This document shows positions 1-12,555 of a stretch of 64,000 nt of DNA, one piece after another (the first letter of the stretch is position 1; each line of letters starts with the position of its first letter). Location of the stretch: NCBI RefSeq assembly GCF_050948175.1, contig NW_027490128.1:1240001-1304000 (forward strand). The letters are read 5' to 3'. The stretch comes from Xylocopa sonorina. Its lineage: Eukaryota > Arthropoda > Insecta > Hymenoptera > Apidae. Below the pieces are notes generated by a model that was not told the origin of the DNA, did not search any database, and saw nothing but the letters and a program-made list of their open reading frames with translations. The translations under genes and the position numbers were made by a program.

Positions 1-73
1 GGTAAGATATAATATGATTTGCGAAGCGTTATGTATTCCTCGTCTACACTTCACATGAATGTAAATGCGACAC

Positions 74-87
74 TTCCTTGCAAGGAA
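74..87. other. Perfect 14-bp palindrome TTCCTTGCAAGGAA (exemplar)
   Basis: This occupies positions 74-87 of the monomer. It equals its own reverse complement and is present in a large share of monomers. Common variants TTCCTTGCTAGGAA and TTCCTCGCTAGGAA change only the centre and keep the TTCCT/AGGAA arms. A role is unknown; dyads of this type are frequent in centromeric satellites without CENP-B boxes. Confidence 0.9.
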
Positions 88-104
88 ATAGCGATTGCAG
101 ATGT

Positions 105-117
105 CTACGTATCGTAG
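105..117. other. Short inverted repeat CTACG-TAT-CGTAG (exemplar)
   Basis: These are five-base arms around a three-base centre at monomer positions 105-117, containing TACGTA. Variant CTACGTATCGAAG breaks the outer pairs and CTAGGTATCGTAG breaks one. It recurs throughout the array. Confidence 0.85.
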
Positions 118-144
118 CAATAGAGTTCATATGATTCTTAAAAC

Positions 145-154
145 GCGATATCGC
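145..154. other. Perfect 10-bp palindrome GCGATATCGC (exemplar, haplotype A)
   Basis: It lies at monomer positions 145-154 and is the mark of haplotype A monomers. Haplotype B has GAGATATTGC at this spot, which destroys this palindrome but makes GAGAT pair with ATCTC a few bases on. Confidence 0.9.
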
Positions 155-196
155 ATCTTATTTCTATGTTTCATGGTAAGATATGACATGATTTGC

Positions 197-226
197 GAAG
201 TGTTATGTATTCCTCGTCTACACTTC
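197..226. other. Spaced inverted repeat GAAGTG / CACTTC (exemplar)
   Basis: GAAGTG (197-202) and CACTTC (221-226) are complementary arms 18 bp apart, at monomer positions 23-28 and 47-52. CACTTC is also repeated directly 24-26 bp further on. In haplotype B the right arm is usually CGATTC, so this pairing is a haplotype A feature. Confidence 0.8.
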
Positions 227-1391
227 AAATGAATGTGAATGCGATACTTCCTCGCTAGGAAATTGCGTTTGCAGATGTCTACGTATCGTAGCATTAGCTT
301 TCTAATGCTTCTTAAAACGCGATATCGCATCTCATTTCTATGTTTCATGGTAGGATATAATATGATTTGCGAAGTGTTATGTATTCCTCGTCTACACTTC
401 AAATGAATGTGAATGCGACACTTCCTTGCAAGGAAATAGCGTTTGCAGATGTCTACGTACCGAAGCAATAGAGTTGAAATGCTTCTTAAAACGAGATATT
501 GTATCTCATTTCTATGTTTCATGATAAGATATAATATTCATTGCGAAGTGTTATGCATTCCTCGTCTACGATTCAAATGAGTGTAAATGCGACACTTCCT
601 CGCTAGGAAATAGCGCTTGCAGATGTCTACGTATCGTAGCAATAGAGTTCTTATGATTCTTAAAACGCGATATCGCATCTCACTTCTATGTTTTATGGTA
701 GGATATAATATTCATTGCGAAGTGTACTGCATTCCTCGTCTACGATTCAAATGAATGTAAATGCGACACTTCCTTGCAAGGAAATAGCGATTGCAGATGT
801 CTACGTATCGGAGCAATAGAGTTCATATGATTTTAAAACGGGATATTGCATCTCATATCTATGTTTCATGATAAGATATAATATTCATTGCGAAGTGTAC
901 TGCATTCCTCGTCTACGATTCAAATGATTGTAAGTGCGACACTTCCTTGCCAGGAAATAGCTTCTGCAGATGTCTAGGTATCGTAGCGATAGAGTTCTTA
1001 TGATTCTTAAAACTTGATATCGCATCTCATTTCTATGTTTCATGGTAAGATATAATATGATTTGCGAAGTGTTATGTATTCCTCGTCTACGATTCAAATG
1101 AAAGTAAATGCGACACTTCCTTGCAAGGAAATAGCGATTGCAGATGTCTACGTATCGTAGCAATAGAGTTCTAATGCTTCTTAAAACGAGATATTGCATC
1201 TCATTTCTATGTTTCATCATAAGATATAATATTCATTGCGAAGTGTTATGCATTCCTCGTCTGCGATTCAAATGAAAGTAAATGCGACACTTCCTTGCTA
1301 GGAAATAGTGTCTGGAGATGTCTAGGTATCGTAGCGATAGAGTTCTAATGCTTCATAAAACGCGATATCGCATCTCATTTCTATGTTTCAT

Positions 1392-2300
1392 GGAAAGATA
1401 TAATATGATTTGCGAAGTGCTATGTATTCCTCGTCTACACTTCACATGAATGTAAATGCGACACTTCCTTGCAAGGAAATAGCGATTGCAGATGTCTACG
1501 TATCGTAGCAATAGAGTTCATATGATTCTTTAAACGCGATATCGCATCTTATTTCTATGTTTCATGGTAAGATATGACATGATTTGCGAAGTGTTCTGTA
1601 TTCCCCGTCTACACTTCAAATGAATGTGAATGCGATACTTCCTCGCTAGGAAATTGCGTTTGCAGATGTCTACGTATCGTAGCATTAGCTTTCTAATGCT
1701 TCTTAAAACGCGATATCGCATCTCATTTCTATGTTTCATGGTAGGATATAATATGATTTGCTAAGTGTTATGTATTCCTCGTCTACACTTCAAATGAATG
1801 TGAATGCGACACTTCCTTGCAAGGAAATAGCGTTTGCAGATGTCTACGTACCGAAGCAATAGAGTTGAAATGCTTCTTAAAACGAGATATTGTATCTCAT
1901 TTCTATGTTTCATGATAAGATATAATATTCATTGCGAAGTGTTATGCATTCCTCGTCTACGATTCAAATGAGTGTAAATGCGACACTTCCTCGCTAGGAA
2001 ATAGCGCTTGCAGATGTCTACGTATCGTAGCAATAGAGTTCTTATGATTCTTAAAACGCGATATCGCATCTCACTTCTATGTTTTATGGTAGGATATAAT
2101 ATTCATTGCGAAGTGTACTGCATTCCTCGTCTACGATTCAAATGAATGTAAATGCGACACTTCCTTGCAAGGAAATTGCGATTGCAGATGTCTACGTATC
2201 GGAGCAATAGAGTTCATATGATTTTAAAACAGGATATTGCATCTCATATCTATGTTTCATGATAAGATATAATATTCATTGCGAAGTGTACTGCATTCCT
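1392..2300. repeat. 8-monomer sub-repeat, copy 2 (partial)
   Basis: This is the second copy of the unit that begins at 1, matching over about 5.2 monomers. It begins with GGAAAG instead of GGTAAG. It leaves register after about 2,290, where copy 1 has ATGATTGTAAGTGCG and this copy has the common ATGAATGTAAATGCG. Confidence 0.8.
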
Positions 2301-2733
2301 CGTCTACGATTCAAATGAATGTAAATGCGACACTTCCTTGCAAGGAAATAGCGTTTGCAGATGTATACGTATCGTAGCAATAGAGTTCTTATGATTCTTA
2401 AAACTTGATATCGCATCTCATTTCTATGTTTCATGGTAAGATATAATATGATTTGCGAAGTGTTATGTATTCCTCGTCTACGATTCAAATGAATGTAAAT
2501 GCGACACTTCCTTGCAAGGAAATAGCGTTTGCAGATGTCTACGTATAGTAGCAATAGAGTTCTTATGATTCTTAAAACGCGATATCGAATCTCATTTCTA
2601 TGTTTCATGGTAAGACATAATATGATTTGCGAAGTGTTATGTATTCCTCGTCTACACTTCAAATGAATGTAAATGCGACACTTCCTTGCAAGGAAATAGC
2701 GTTTGCAGATGTCTACGTATCGAAGCAATAGAG

Positions 2734-2839
2734 CTCAAATGCTTCTTAAAACGAGATATTGCATCCCATATCTATGTTTCATGATAAGATATAATATTCA
2801 TTGCAAAGTGTTATGCATTCCTCGTCTACGATTCAAATG
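2734..2839. repeat. Haplotype B linkage block (exemplar)
   Basis: Over about 105 bp this stretch carries a linked set: TCAAATGC, AACGAGATATTGC, CATATCTATG, CATGATAAG, AATATTCATTGC, GTTATGCATTCC and CTACGATTC. The common haplotype A has TCTAATGC or TCTTATGA, AACGCGATATCGC, CATTTCTATG, CATGGTAAG, AATATGATTTGC, GTTATGTATTCC and CTACACTTC. The set is inherited together hundreds of times, with occasional chimeras. Confidence 0.88.
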
Positions 2840-4174
2840 AATGTAAATGCGACACTTCCTTGCCAGGAAATAGCGTCTGCAGATGTCTAGGTATCGTAGC
2901 GATAGAGTTCTAATGCTTCTTAAAACGCGATATCGCATCTCATTTCTATGTTTCATGGTAAGATATAATATGATTTGCGGAGTGTTATGTATTCCTCGTC
3001 TACACTTCATATGAATGTAAATGCGACACTTCCTTGCAAGGAAATAGCGTTTGCAGATGTCTACCTATCGTAGCAATAGAGTTCTAATGCTTCTTAAAAC
3101 GCGATATCGCATTTCATTTCTATGTTTCATGGTAAGATATAATATGATTTGCGAAGTGTCATGTATTCCTCGTCTACACTTCAAATGAATGTAAATGCGA
3201 CACTTCCTTGCTAGGAAACAGCGTCTGCAGATGTCTAGGTATCTTAGCAATAGAGTTCAAATGCTTCTTAAAACGAGATATTGCATCTCATATCTTTGTT
3301 TCATGATAAGATATAATATTCATTGCGAAGTGTTATGCATTTCTCGTATACGATTCAAATGAGTGTAAATGCGACACTTCCTTGCAAGGAAATAGCGTTT
3401 GCAGATGTCTACGTATCGTAGCAATAGTGTTCTTATGATTCTTAAAACTTGATATCGCATCTCATTTCTATGTTTCATGGTAAGATATAATATGATTTAC
3501 GAAGTGTTATGTATTCCTCGTCTACACTTCAAATGAATGTAAATGCCACACTTCCTTGCTAGGAAATAGTGTCTGGAGAAGTCTAGGTATCGTAGCGATA
3601 GGGTTCTAATGCTTCATAAAACGCGATATCGCATCTCATTTCTATGTTTCATGGTAAGATATAATATGATTTGCGAAGTGTCATATATTCCTCGTCTACA
3701 CTTCAAATGAATGTAAATGCGACACTTCCTTGCAAGGAAATAGCGTTTGCAGATGTCTACGTATCGAAGCAATAGAGTTCTAATGCTTCCTTAAAAGCGA
3801 TATCGAATCTCATTTCTATGTTTCATGGTAAGATATAATATGATTTGCGAAGTGTCATGTATTCCTCGTCTACACTTCAAATGAATGTAAATGCGACACT
3901 TCCTTGCAAGGAAATAGCGTTTGCAGATGTCTACGTATCGAGGCAATAGAGTTCAAATGCTTCTTAAAACGAGATATTGCATCTCATATTTATGTTTCAT
4001 GATAAGATATAATATTCATTGCGAAGTGTTATGCATTCCCCGTCTATGATTCAAATGAACGTAAATGCGACACGTCCTTGCAAGGAAATAGCGTTTGCAG
4101 ATGTCTAGGTATCGTAGCAATAGAGTTCTAATGCTTCCTAAAACGCGATATCGCATCTCATTTCTATGTTTCAT

Positions 4175-5400
4175 GGTAAGATATAATATGATTTGCGAAG
4201 CGTTATGTATTCCTCGTCTACACTTCACATGAATGTAAATGCGACACTTCCTTGCAAGGAAATAGCGATTGCAGATGTCTACGTATCGTAGCAATAGAGT
4301 TCATATGATTCTTAAAACGCGATATCGCATCTTATTTCTATGTTTCATGGTAAGATATGACATGATTTGCGAAGTGTTATGTATTCCTCGTCTACACTTC
4401 AAATGAATGTGAATGCGATACTTCCTCGCTAGGAAATTGCGTTTGCAGATGTCTACGTATCGTAGCATTAGCTTTCTAATGCTTCTTAAAACGCGATATC
4501 GCATCTCATTTCTATGTTTCATGGTAGGATATAATATGATTTGCGAAGTGTTATGTATTCCTCGTCTACACTTCAAATGAATGTGAATGCGACACTTCCT
4601 TGCAAGGAAATAGCGTTTGCAGATGTCTACGTACCGAAGCAATAGAGTTGAAATGCTTCTTAAAACGAGATATTGTATCTCATTTCTATGTTTCATGATA
4701 AGATATAATATTCATTGCGAAGTGTTATGCATTCCTCGTCTACGATTCAAATGAGTGTAAATGCGACACTTCCTCGCTAGGAAATAGCGCTTGCAGATGT
4801 CTACGTATCGTAGCAATAGAGTTCTTATGATTCTTAAAACGCGATATCGCATCTCACTTCTATGTTTTATGGTAGGATATAATATTCATTGCGAAGTGTA
4901 CTGCATTCCTCGTCTACGATTCAAATGAATGTAAATGCGACACTTCCTTGCAAGGAAATAGCGATTGCAGATGTCTACGTATCGGAGCAATAGAGTTCAT
5001 ATGATTTTAAAACGGGATATTGCATCTCATATCTATGTTTCATGATAAGATATAATATTCATTGCGAAGTGTACTGCATTCCTCGTCTACGATTCAAATG
5101 ATTGTAAGTGCGACACTTCCTTGCCAGGAAATAGCGTCTGCAGATGTCTAGGTATCGTAGCGATAGAGTTCTTATGATTCTTAAAACTTGATATCGCATC
5201 TCATTTCTATGTTTCATGGTAAGATATAATATGATTTGCGAAGTGTTATGTATTCCTCGTCTACACTTCAAATGAATGTAAATGCGACACTTCCTTGCTA
5301 GGAAATAGTGTCTGGAGATGTCTAGGTATCGTAGCGATAGAGTTCTAATGCTTCATAAAACGCGATATCGCATCTCATTTCTATGTTTCATGGAAAGATA
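4175..5400. repeat. Third copy of the 1-1391 segment
   Basis: It matches 1 to about 1,075 at offset 4,174. Around the GTGTCTGGAG signature (1,311 and 5,311) the offset becomes 4,000, so this copy has one monomer less than the copy at 1. After about 5,410 it diverges (GTGTCTTTTATTCC against GTGCTATGTATTCC). Confidence 0.85.
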
Positions 5401-5699
5401 TAATATGATTTGCGAAGTGTCTTTTATTCCTCTTCCACACTTCAAATGAATGTAAATGCGACACTTCCTTCCAATGAAATAGCGTCTGCTGATGTCTACG
5501 TATCGTAGCAATAGATTTCTAATGATTCTTAAAACGCGATATCGCATCTCATTTCTTTGTTTCATGGTAAGATATAATATGATTTGCGAAGTGTCATGTA
5601 TTCCTCGTCTACACTTCAAATGAATGTAAATGCGACACTTCCTTGCAGGGAAATAGCGTTTGCAGATGTCTACGTATCGAAGCAATAGAGTTCAAATGC

Positions 5700-8380
5700 T
5701 TCTTAAAACGAGATATTGCATCCCATATCTATGTTTCATGATAAGATATAATATTCATTGCAAAGTGTTATGCATTCCTCGTCTACGATTCAAATGAATG
5801 TAAATGCGACACTTCCTTGCCAGGAAATAGCGTCTGCAGATGTCTAGGTATCGTAGCAATAGAGTTCTAATGCTTCTTAAAACGCGATATCGCATCTCAT
5901 ATCTATGTTTCATGGTAAGATATAATATGATTTGCGGAGTGTTATGTATTCCTCGTCTACACTTCATATGAATGTAAATGCGACACTTTCTTGCAAGGAA
6001 ATAGCGTTTGCAGATGTCTACCTATCGTAGCAATAGAGTTCTTATGATTCTTAAAACTTGATATCGCATCTCATTTCTATGTTTCATGGTAAGATATAAT
6101 ATAATTTGCGAAGTGTTATGTATTCCTCGTCTACACTTCAAATGAATGTAAATGCGACACTTCCTTGCTAGGAAATAGTGTCTGGAGATGTCTAGGTATC
6201 GTAGCGATAGAGTTCTAATGCTTCATAAAACGCGATATCGCATCTCATTTCTATGTTTCATGGAAAGATATAATATGATTTGCGAAGTGTCATGTATTCC
6301 TCGTCTACACTTCAAATGAATGTAAATGCGACACTTACTCGCAAGGAAATAGCGTTTGCAGATGTTTACGTATCGTAGCAATAGATTTCTAATGCTTCTT
6401 AAAACTCGATATCGGATCTCATTTCTATGTTTCATGGTAAGATATAATATTCATTGCGAAGTGTTATGCATTCCTCGTCTACGATTCAAATGAATGTAAA
6501 TGCGACACTTCCCTGCAAGGAAATAGTGTTTGCAGATGTCTAGGTATCGTAGCAATAGAGTTCAAATGCTTCTTAAAACGAGATATTGCATCTCATTTCT
6601 ATGTTTCATGATAAGATATAATATTCATTGCGAAGTGTTATGCATTCCTCGTCTGCGATTCAAATGAAAGTAAATGCGACACTTCCTTGCAAGGAAATAG
6701 CGATTGCCGATGTCTACGTATCGTAGCATTAGCTTTCTAATGCTTCTTAAAACGCGATATCGCGTCTCATTTCTATCTTTCATGGTAAGATATAATATGA
6801 TTTGCGAAGTGTCATGTATTCCTCTTCTACACTTCAAATGAATGTAAATGTGACTCTTCCTTGCAAGGTAACAGCGTTTGCAGTTGTCTACCTATCGTAG
6901 CAGTAGAGTTCTAATGCTTCTTAAAACGCGATATCGCATCACATTTCCATGTTTCATGGTAAGATATAATATGATTTGCGAAGTGTTATGTATTCCTCGT
7001 CTACACTTCAAATGAATGTAAATGCGACACTTAATTGCAAGGAAATAGCGTTTGCAGATGTCTAGGTATCGTAGCAATAGAGTTCTAATGCTTCCTAAAA
7101 CGCGATATCGCATCTCATTTGTATGTTTCATGGTAAGATATAATATTATTTGCGAAGTGTTATGTATTCCTCGTCTACACTTCATATGAATGTTAATGCG
7201 ACACTTCCTTGCAAGGAAAGAGCGTTTGCAGATGTCTAGGTATCGTAGCAATAGAGTTCATATGATTCTCAAACGCGATATCGCATCTCATTTCTATGTT
7301 TCATGGTAAGATATAACATGATTTGCGAAGTGTTATGTATTCCTCGTCTACACTTCAAATGAATGAAAATGCGACACTTCCTTGCAAGGAAATAGTGTTT
7401 GCAGATGTCTAGGTATCGTAGCAATAGAGTTCAAATGCTTCTTAAAACGAGATATTGCATCTCATATCTATGTTTCATGATAAGATATAATATTCATTGC
7501 GAAGTGTTATGCATTCCTCGTATACGATTCAAATGAATGTAAATGCGACACTTCCTTCCAATGAAATAGCGTCTGCTGATGTCTACGTATCGTAGCAATT
7601 GATTTCTAATGATTCTTAAAACGCGATATCGCATCTCATTTCTTTGTTTCATGGTAAGATATAATATGATTTGCGAAGTGTCATGTATTCATCGTCTACA
7701 CCTCAAATGAGTGTAAATGCGACACTTCCATGCAGGGAAATAGCGTTTGCAGATGTCTACGTATCGAAGCAATAGAGTTCAAATGCTTCTTAAAACGAGA
7801 TATTGCATCTCATATCTATGTTTCATGATAAGATATAATATTCATTGCGAATTGTTATGCATTCCTCGTCTACGATTCAAATGAATGTAAATGCGACACT
7901 TCCTTGCAAGGAAATAGCGTTTGCAGATGTCTACGTATAGTAGCAATAGAGTTCTTATGATTCTTAAAACGCGATATCGCATCTCATTTCTATGCTTCAT
8001 GGTAAGATATAATATGATTTGCGGAGTGTTATGTATTCCTCGTCTACACTTCATATGAATGTAAATGCGACACTTCCTTGCAAGGAAATAGCGTTTGCAG
8101 ATGTCTACCTATCGTAGCAATAGAGTTCTAATGCTTCTTAAAACTCGATATCGGATCTCATTTCTATGTTTCATGGTAAGATATAATATTCATTGCGAAG
8201 TGTTATGCATTCCTCGTCTACGATTCAAATGAATGTAAATGCGACACTACCTTGCTAGGAAACAGCGTCTGCAGATGTCTAGGTATCGTAGCAATAGTGT
8301 TCAAATGCTTCTTAAAACGAGATATTGCATCTCATAACTATGTTTCATGATAAGATATAATATTCATTGCGAAGTGTTAT
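5700..8380. repeat. 24-monomer HOR, unit copy A
   Basis: This stretch aligns with 9,875 to about 12,555 at a constant offset of 4,175 bp. Shared rare variants include the three-change monomer near 6,840 (TGTGACTCTTCC, AAGGTAACAG, GCAGTTGTC), the GATCTCATTTGTATG monomer near 7,110 and the CATTTCCATG monomer near 6,944. The two copies are almost identical by eye; single differences include TTAATTGCAAGG at about 7,031 against TTCCTTGCAAGG. Confidence 0.9.
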
Positions 8381-9519
8381 GCATTCCTCGTCTACACTTC
8401 AAATGAATGTAAATGCGACACTTCCTTGCAAGGAAATAGCGTTTGCAGATGTCTACGTATCGTAGCAATAGAGTTCTTATGATTCTTAAAACGCGATATC
8501 GCATCTCATTTCTACGTTTCATGGTAAGATATAATATGATTTGCGAAGTGTCATGTATTCCTCGTCTACACTTCAAATGAATGTAAATGCGACACTTCCC
8601 TGCAAGGAAATGGCGTTTGCAGATGTCTACGTATCGAGGCAATAGAGTTCGAATGCTTCTTAAAACGAGATATTGCATCTCATATCTATGTGTCATGATA
8701 AGATATAATATTCATTGCGAAGTGTTATGCATTCCTCGTCTGCGATTCAAATGAAAGTAAATGCGACACTTCCTTGCAAGGAAATAGCGATTGCAGATGT
8801 CTACGTATCGTAGCGATAGAGTTCTAATGCTTCTTATAACACGATATCGAATCTCATAACTATGTTTCATGATAAGATATAATATGATTTGCGAAGTGTC
8901 ATATATTCCTCGTCTACACTTCAAATGAATGTAAATGCGACACTTCCTTGCAAGGAAATAGCGTTTGCAGATGTCTACGTATCGAAGCAATAGAGTTCTA
9001 ATGCTTCTTTAAAAGCGATATCGAATCTCATTTCTATGTTTCATGGTAAGATATAATATGATTTGCGAAGTGTTATGTATTCCTCGTCTACACTTCAAAT
9101 GAATGTAAATGCGACACTTCCTTGCTAGGAAATAGTGTCTGGAGATGTCTAGGTATCGTAGCGATAGAGTTCTAATGCTTCATAAAACGCGATATCGCAT
9201 CTCATTTCTATGTTTCATGGAAAGATATAATATGATTTGCGAAGTGTCTTTTATTCCTCTTACACACTTCAAATGAATGTAAATGCGACACTTCCTTCCA
9301 ATGAAATAGCGTCTGCTGATGTCTACGTATCGTAGCAATAGATTTCTAATGATTCTTAAAACGCGATATCGCATCTCATTTCTTTGTTTCATGGTAAGAT
9401 ATAATATGATTTGCGAAGTGTCATGTATTCCTCGTCTACACTTCAAATGAATGTAAATGCGACACTTCCTTGCAGGGAAATAGCGTTTGCAGATGTCTAC
9501 GTATCGAAGCAATAGAGTT

Positions 9520-9867
9520 CAAATGCTTCTTAAAACGAGATATTGCATCTCATATCTATGTTTCATGATAAGATATAATATTCATTGCGAATTGTTATGC
9601 ATTCCTCGTCTACGATTCAAATGAATGTAAATGCGACACTTCCTTGCAAGGAAATAGCGTTTGCAGATGTCTACGTATAGTAGCAATAGAGTTCTTATGA
9701 TTCTTAAAACGCGATATCGAATCTCATTTCTATGTTTCATGGTAAGATATAATATGATTTGCGAAGTGTTATGTATTCCTCGTCTACACTTCAAATGAAT
9801 GTAAATGCGACACTTCCTTGCAAGGAAATAGCGTTTGCAGATGTCTACGTATCGAAGCAATAGAGTT
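9520..9867. repeat. Two-monomer (348-bp) insertion within the 24-mer HOR
   Basis: The HOR offset changes from 3,827 to 4,175 bp across this stretch, a gain of exactly 348 bp. The inserted pair carries GCGAATTGTTATGC and CGTATAGTAGC, which resemble the pair near 7,845-8,000 and 12,020-12,120, so it probably came from within the array by unequal exchange or conversion. Confidence 0.75.
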
Positions 9868-9874
9868 CAAATGC

Positions 9875-12555
9875 TTCATAAAACGAGATATTGCATCCCA
9901 TATCTATGTTTCATGATAAGATATAATATTCATTGCAAAGTGTTATGCATTCCTCGTCTACGATTCAAATGAATGTAAATGCGACACTTCCTTGCCAGGA
10001 AATAGCGTCTGCAGATGTCTAGGTATCGTAGCAATAGAGTTCTAATGCTTCTTAAAACGCGATATCGCATCTCATATCTATGTTTCATGGTAAGATATAA
10101 TATGATTTGCGGAGTGTTATGTATTCCTCGTCTACACTTCATATGAATGTAAATGCGACACTTTCTTGCAAGGAAATAGCGTTTGCAGATGTCTACCTAT
10201 CGTAGCAATAGAGTTCTTATGATTCTTAAAACTTGATATCGCATCTCATTTCTATGTTTCATGGTAAGATATAATATGATTTGCGAAGTGTTATGTATTC
10301 CTCGTCTACACTTCAAATGAATGTAAATGCGACACTTCCTTGCTAGGAAATAGTGTCTGGAGATGTCTAGGTATCGTAGCGATAGAGTTCTAATGCTTCA
10401 TAAAACGCGATATCGCATCTCATTTCTATGTTTCATGGAAAGATATAATATGATTTGCGAAGTGTCATGTATTCCTCGTCTACACTTCAAATGAATGTAA
10501 ATGCGACACTTACTCGCAAGGAAATAGCGTTTGCAGATGTTTACGTATCGTAGCAATAGATTTCTAATGCTTCTTAAAACTCGATATCGGATCTCATTTC
10601 TATGTTTCATGGTAAGATATAATATTCATTGCGAAGTGTTATGCATTCCTCGTCTACGATTCAAATGAATGTAAATGCGACACTTCCCTGCAAGGAAATA
10701 GTGTTTGCATATGTCTAGGTATCGTAGCAATAGAGTTCAAATGCTTCTTAAAACGAGATATTGCATCTCATTTCTATGTTTCATGATAAGATATAATATT
10801 CATTGCGAAGTGTTATGCATTCCTCGTCTGCGATTCAAATGAAAGTAAATGCGACACTTCCTTGCAAGGAAATAGCGATTGCCGATGTCTACGTATCGTA
10901 GCATTAGCTTTCTAATGCTTCTTAAAACGCGATATCGCGTCTCATTTCTATCTTTCATGGTAAGATATAATATGATTTGCGAAGTGTCATGTATTCCTCT
11001 TCTACACTTCAAATGAATGTAAATGTGACTCTTCCTTGCAAGGTAACAGCGTTTGCAGTTGTCTACCTATCGTAGCAGTAGAGTTCTAATGCTTCTTAAA
11101 ACGCGATATCGCATCACATTTCCATGTTTCATGGTAAGATATAATATGATTTGCGAAGTGTTATGTATTCCTCGTCTACACTTCAAATGAATGTAAATGC
11201 GACACTTCCTTGCAAGGAAATAGCGTTTGCAGATGTCTAGGTATCGTAGCAATAGAGTTCTAATGCTTCCTAAAACGCGATATCGCATCTCATTTGTATG
11301 TTTCATGGTAAGATATAATATTATTTGCGAAGTGTTATGTATTCCTCGTCTACACTTCATATGAATGTTAATGCGACACTTCCTTGCAAGGAAAGAGCGT
11401 TTGCAGATGTCTAGGTATCGTAGCAATAGAGTTCATATGATTCTCAAACGCGATATCGCATCTCATTTCTATGTTTCATGGTAAGATATAACATGATTTG
11501 CGAAGTGTTATGTATTCCTCGTCTACACTTCAAATGAATGAAAATGCGACACTTCCTTGCAAGGAAATAGTGTTTGCAGATGTCTAGGTATCGTAGCAAT
11601 AGAGTTCAAATGCTTCTTAAAACGAGATATTGCATCTCATATCTATGTTTCATGATAAGATATAATATTCATTGCGAAGTGTTATGCATTCCTCGTATAC
11701 GATTCAAATGAATGTAAATGCGACACTTCCTTCCAATGAAATAGCGTCTGCTGATGTCTACGTATCGTAGCAATAGATTTCTAATGATTCTTAAAACGCG
11801 ATATCGCATCTCATTTCTTTGTTTCATGGTAAGATATAATATGATTTGCGAAGTGTCATGTATTCCTCGTCTACACCTCAAATGAGTGTAAATGCGACAC
11901 TTCCATGCAGGGAAATAGCGTTTGCAGATGTCTACGTATCGAAGCAATAGAGTTCAAATGCTTCTTAAAACGAGATATTGCATCTCATATCTATGTTTCA
12001 TGATAAGATATAATATTCATTGCGAATTGTTATGCATTCCTCGTCTACGATTCAAATGAATGTAAATGCGACACTTCCTTGCAAGGAAATAGCGTTTGCA
12101 GATGTCTACGTATAGTAGCAATAGAGTTCTTATGATTCTTAAAACGCGATATCGCATCTCATTTCTATGCTTCATGGTAAGATATAATATGATTTGCGGA
12201 GTGTTATGTATTCCTCGTCTACACTTCATATGAATGTAAATGCGACACTTCCTTGCAAGGAAATAGCGTTTGCAGATGTCTACCTATCGTAGCAATAGAG
12301 TTCTAATGCTTCTTAAAACTCGATATCGGATCTCATTTCTATGTTTCATGGTAAGATATAATATTCATTGCGAAGTGTTATGCATTCCTCGTCTACGATT
12401 CAAATGAATGTAAATGCGACACTACCTTGCTAGGAAACAGCGTCTGCAGATGTCTAGGTATCGTAGCAATAGTGTTCAAATGCTTCTTAAAACGAGATAT
12501 TGCATCTCATAACTATGTTTCATGATAAGATATAATATTCATTGCGAAGTGTTAT
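9875..12555. repeat. 24-monomer HOR, unit copy B
   Basis: This is the partner of 5,700-8,380 at offset 4,175. Upstream the pairing continues (5,353-5,685 with 9,180-9,512) but at 3,827 bp, because two extra monomers lie in between in this copy. Downstream, near 12,555, the copies part where this one enters a locally amplified 3- and 5-monomer segment. Confidence 0.9.

Larger units (their letters stand above)
1..1391. repeat. 8-monomer sub-repeat, copy 1
   Basis: Bases 1 to about 900 align with 1,392 to about 2,290 at an offset of 1,391 bp, which is 8 monomers minus one base. Shared private variants include TTCACATGAATG, the GATATGACATG tract, and a GATTTTAAAAC one-base deletion next to CGGAGCAATAG (811 and 2,202). 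The same sequence appears a third time from 4,175. Confidence 0.85.
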
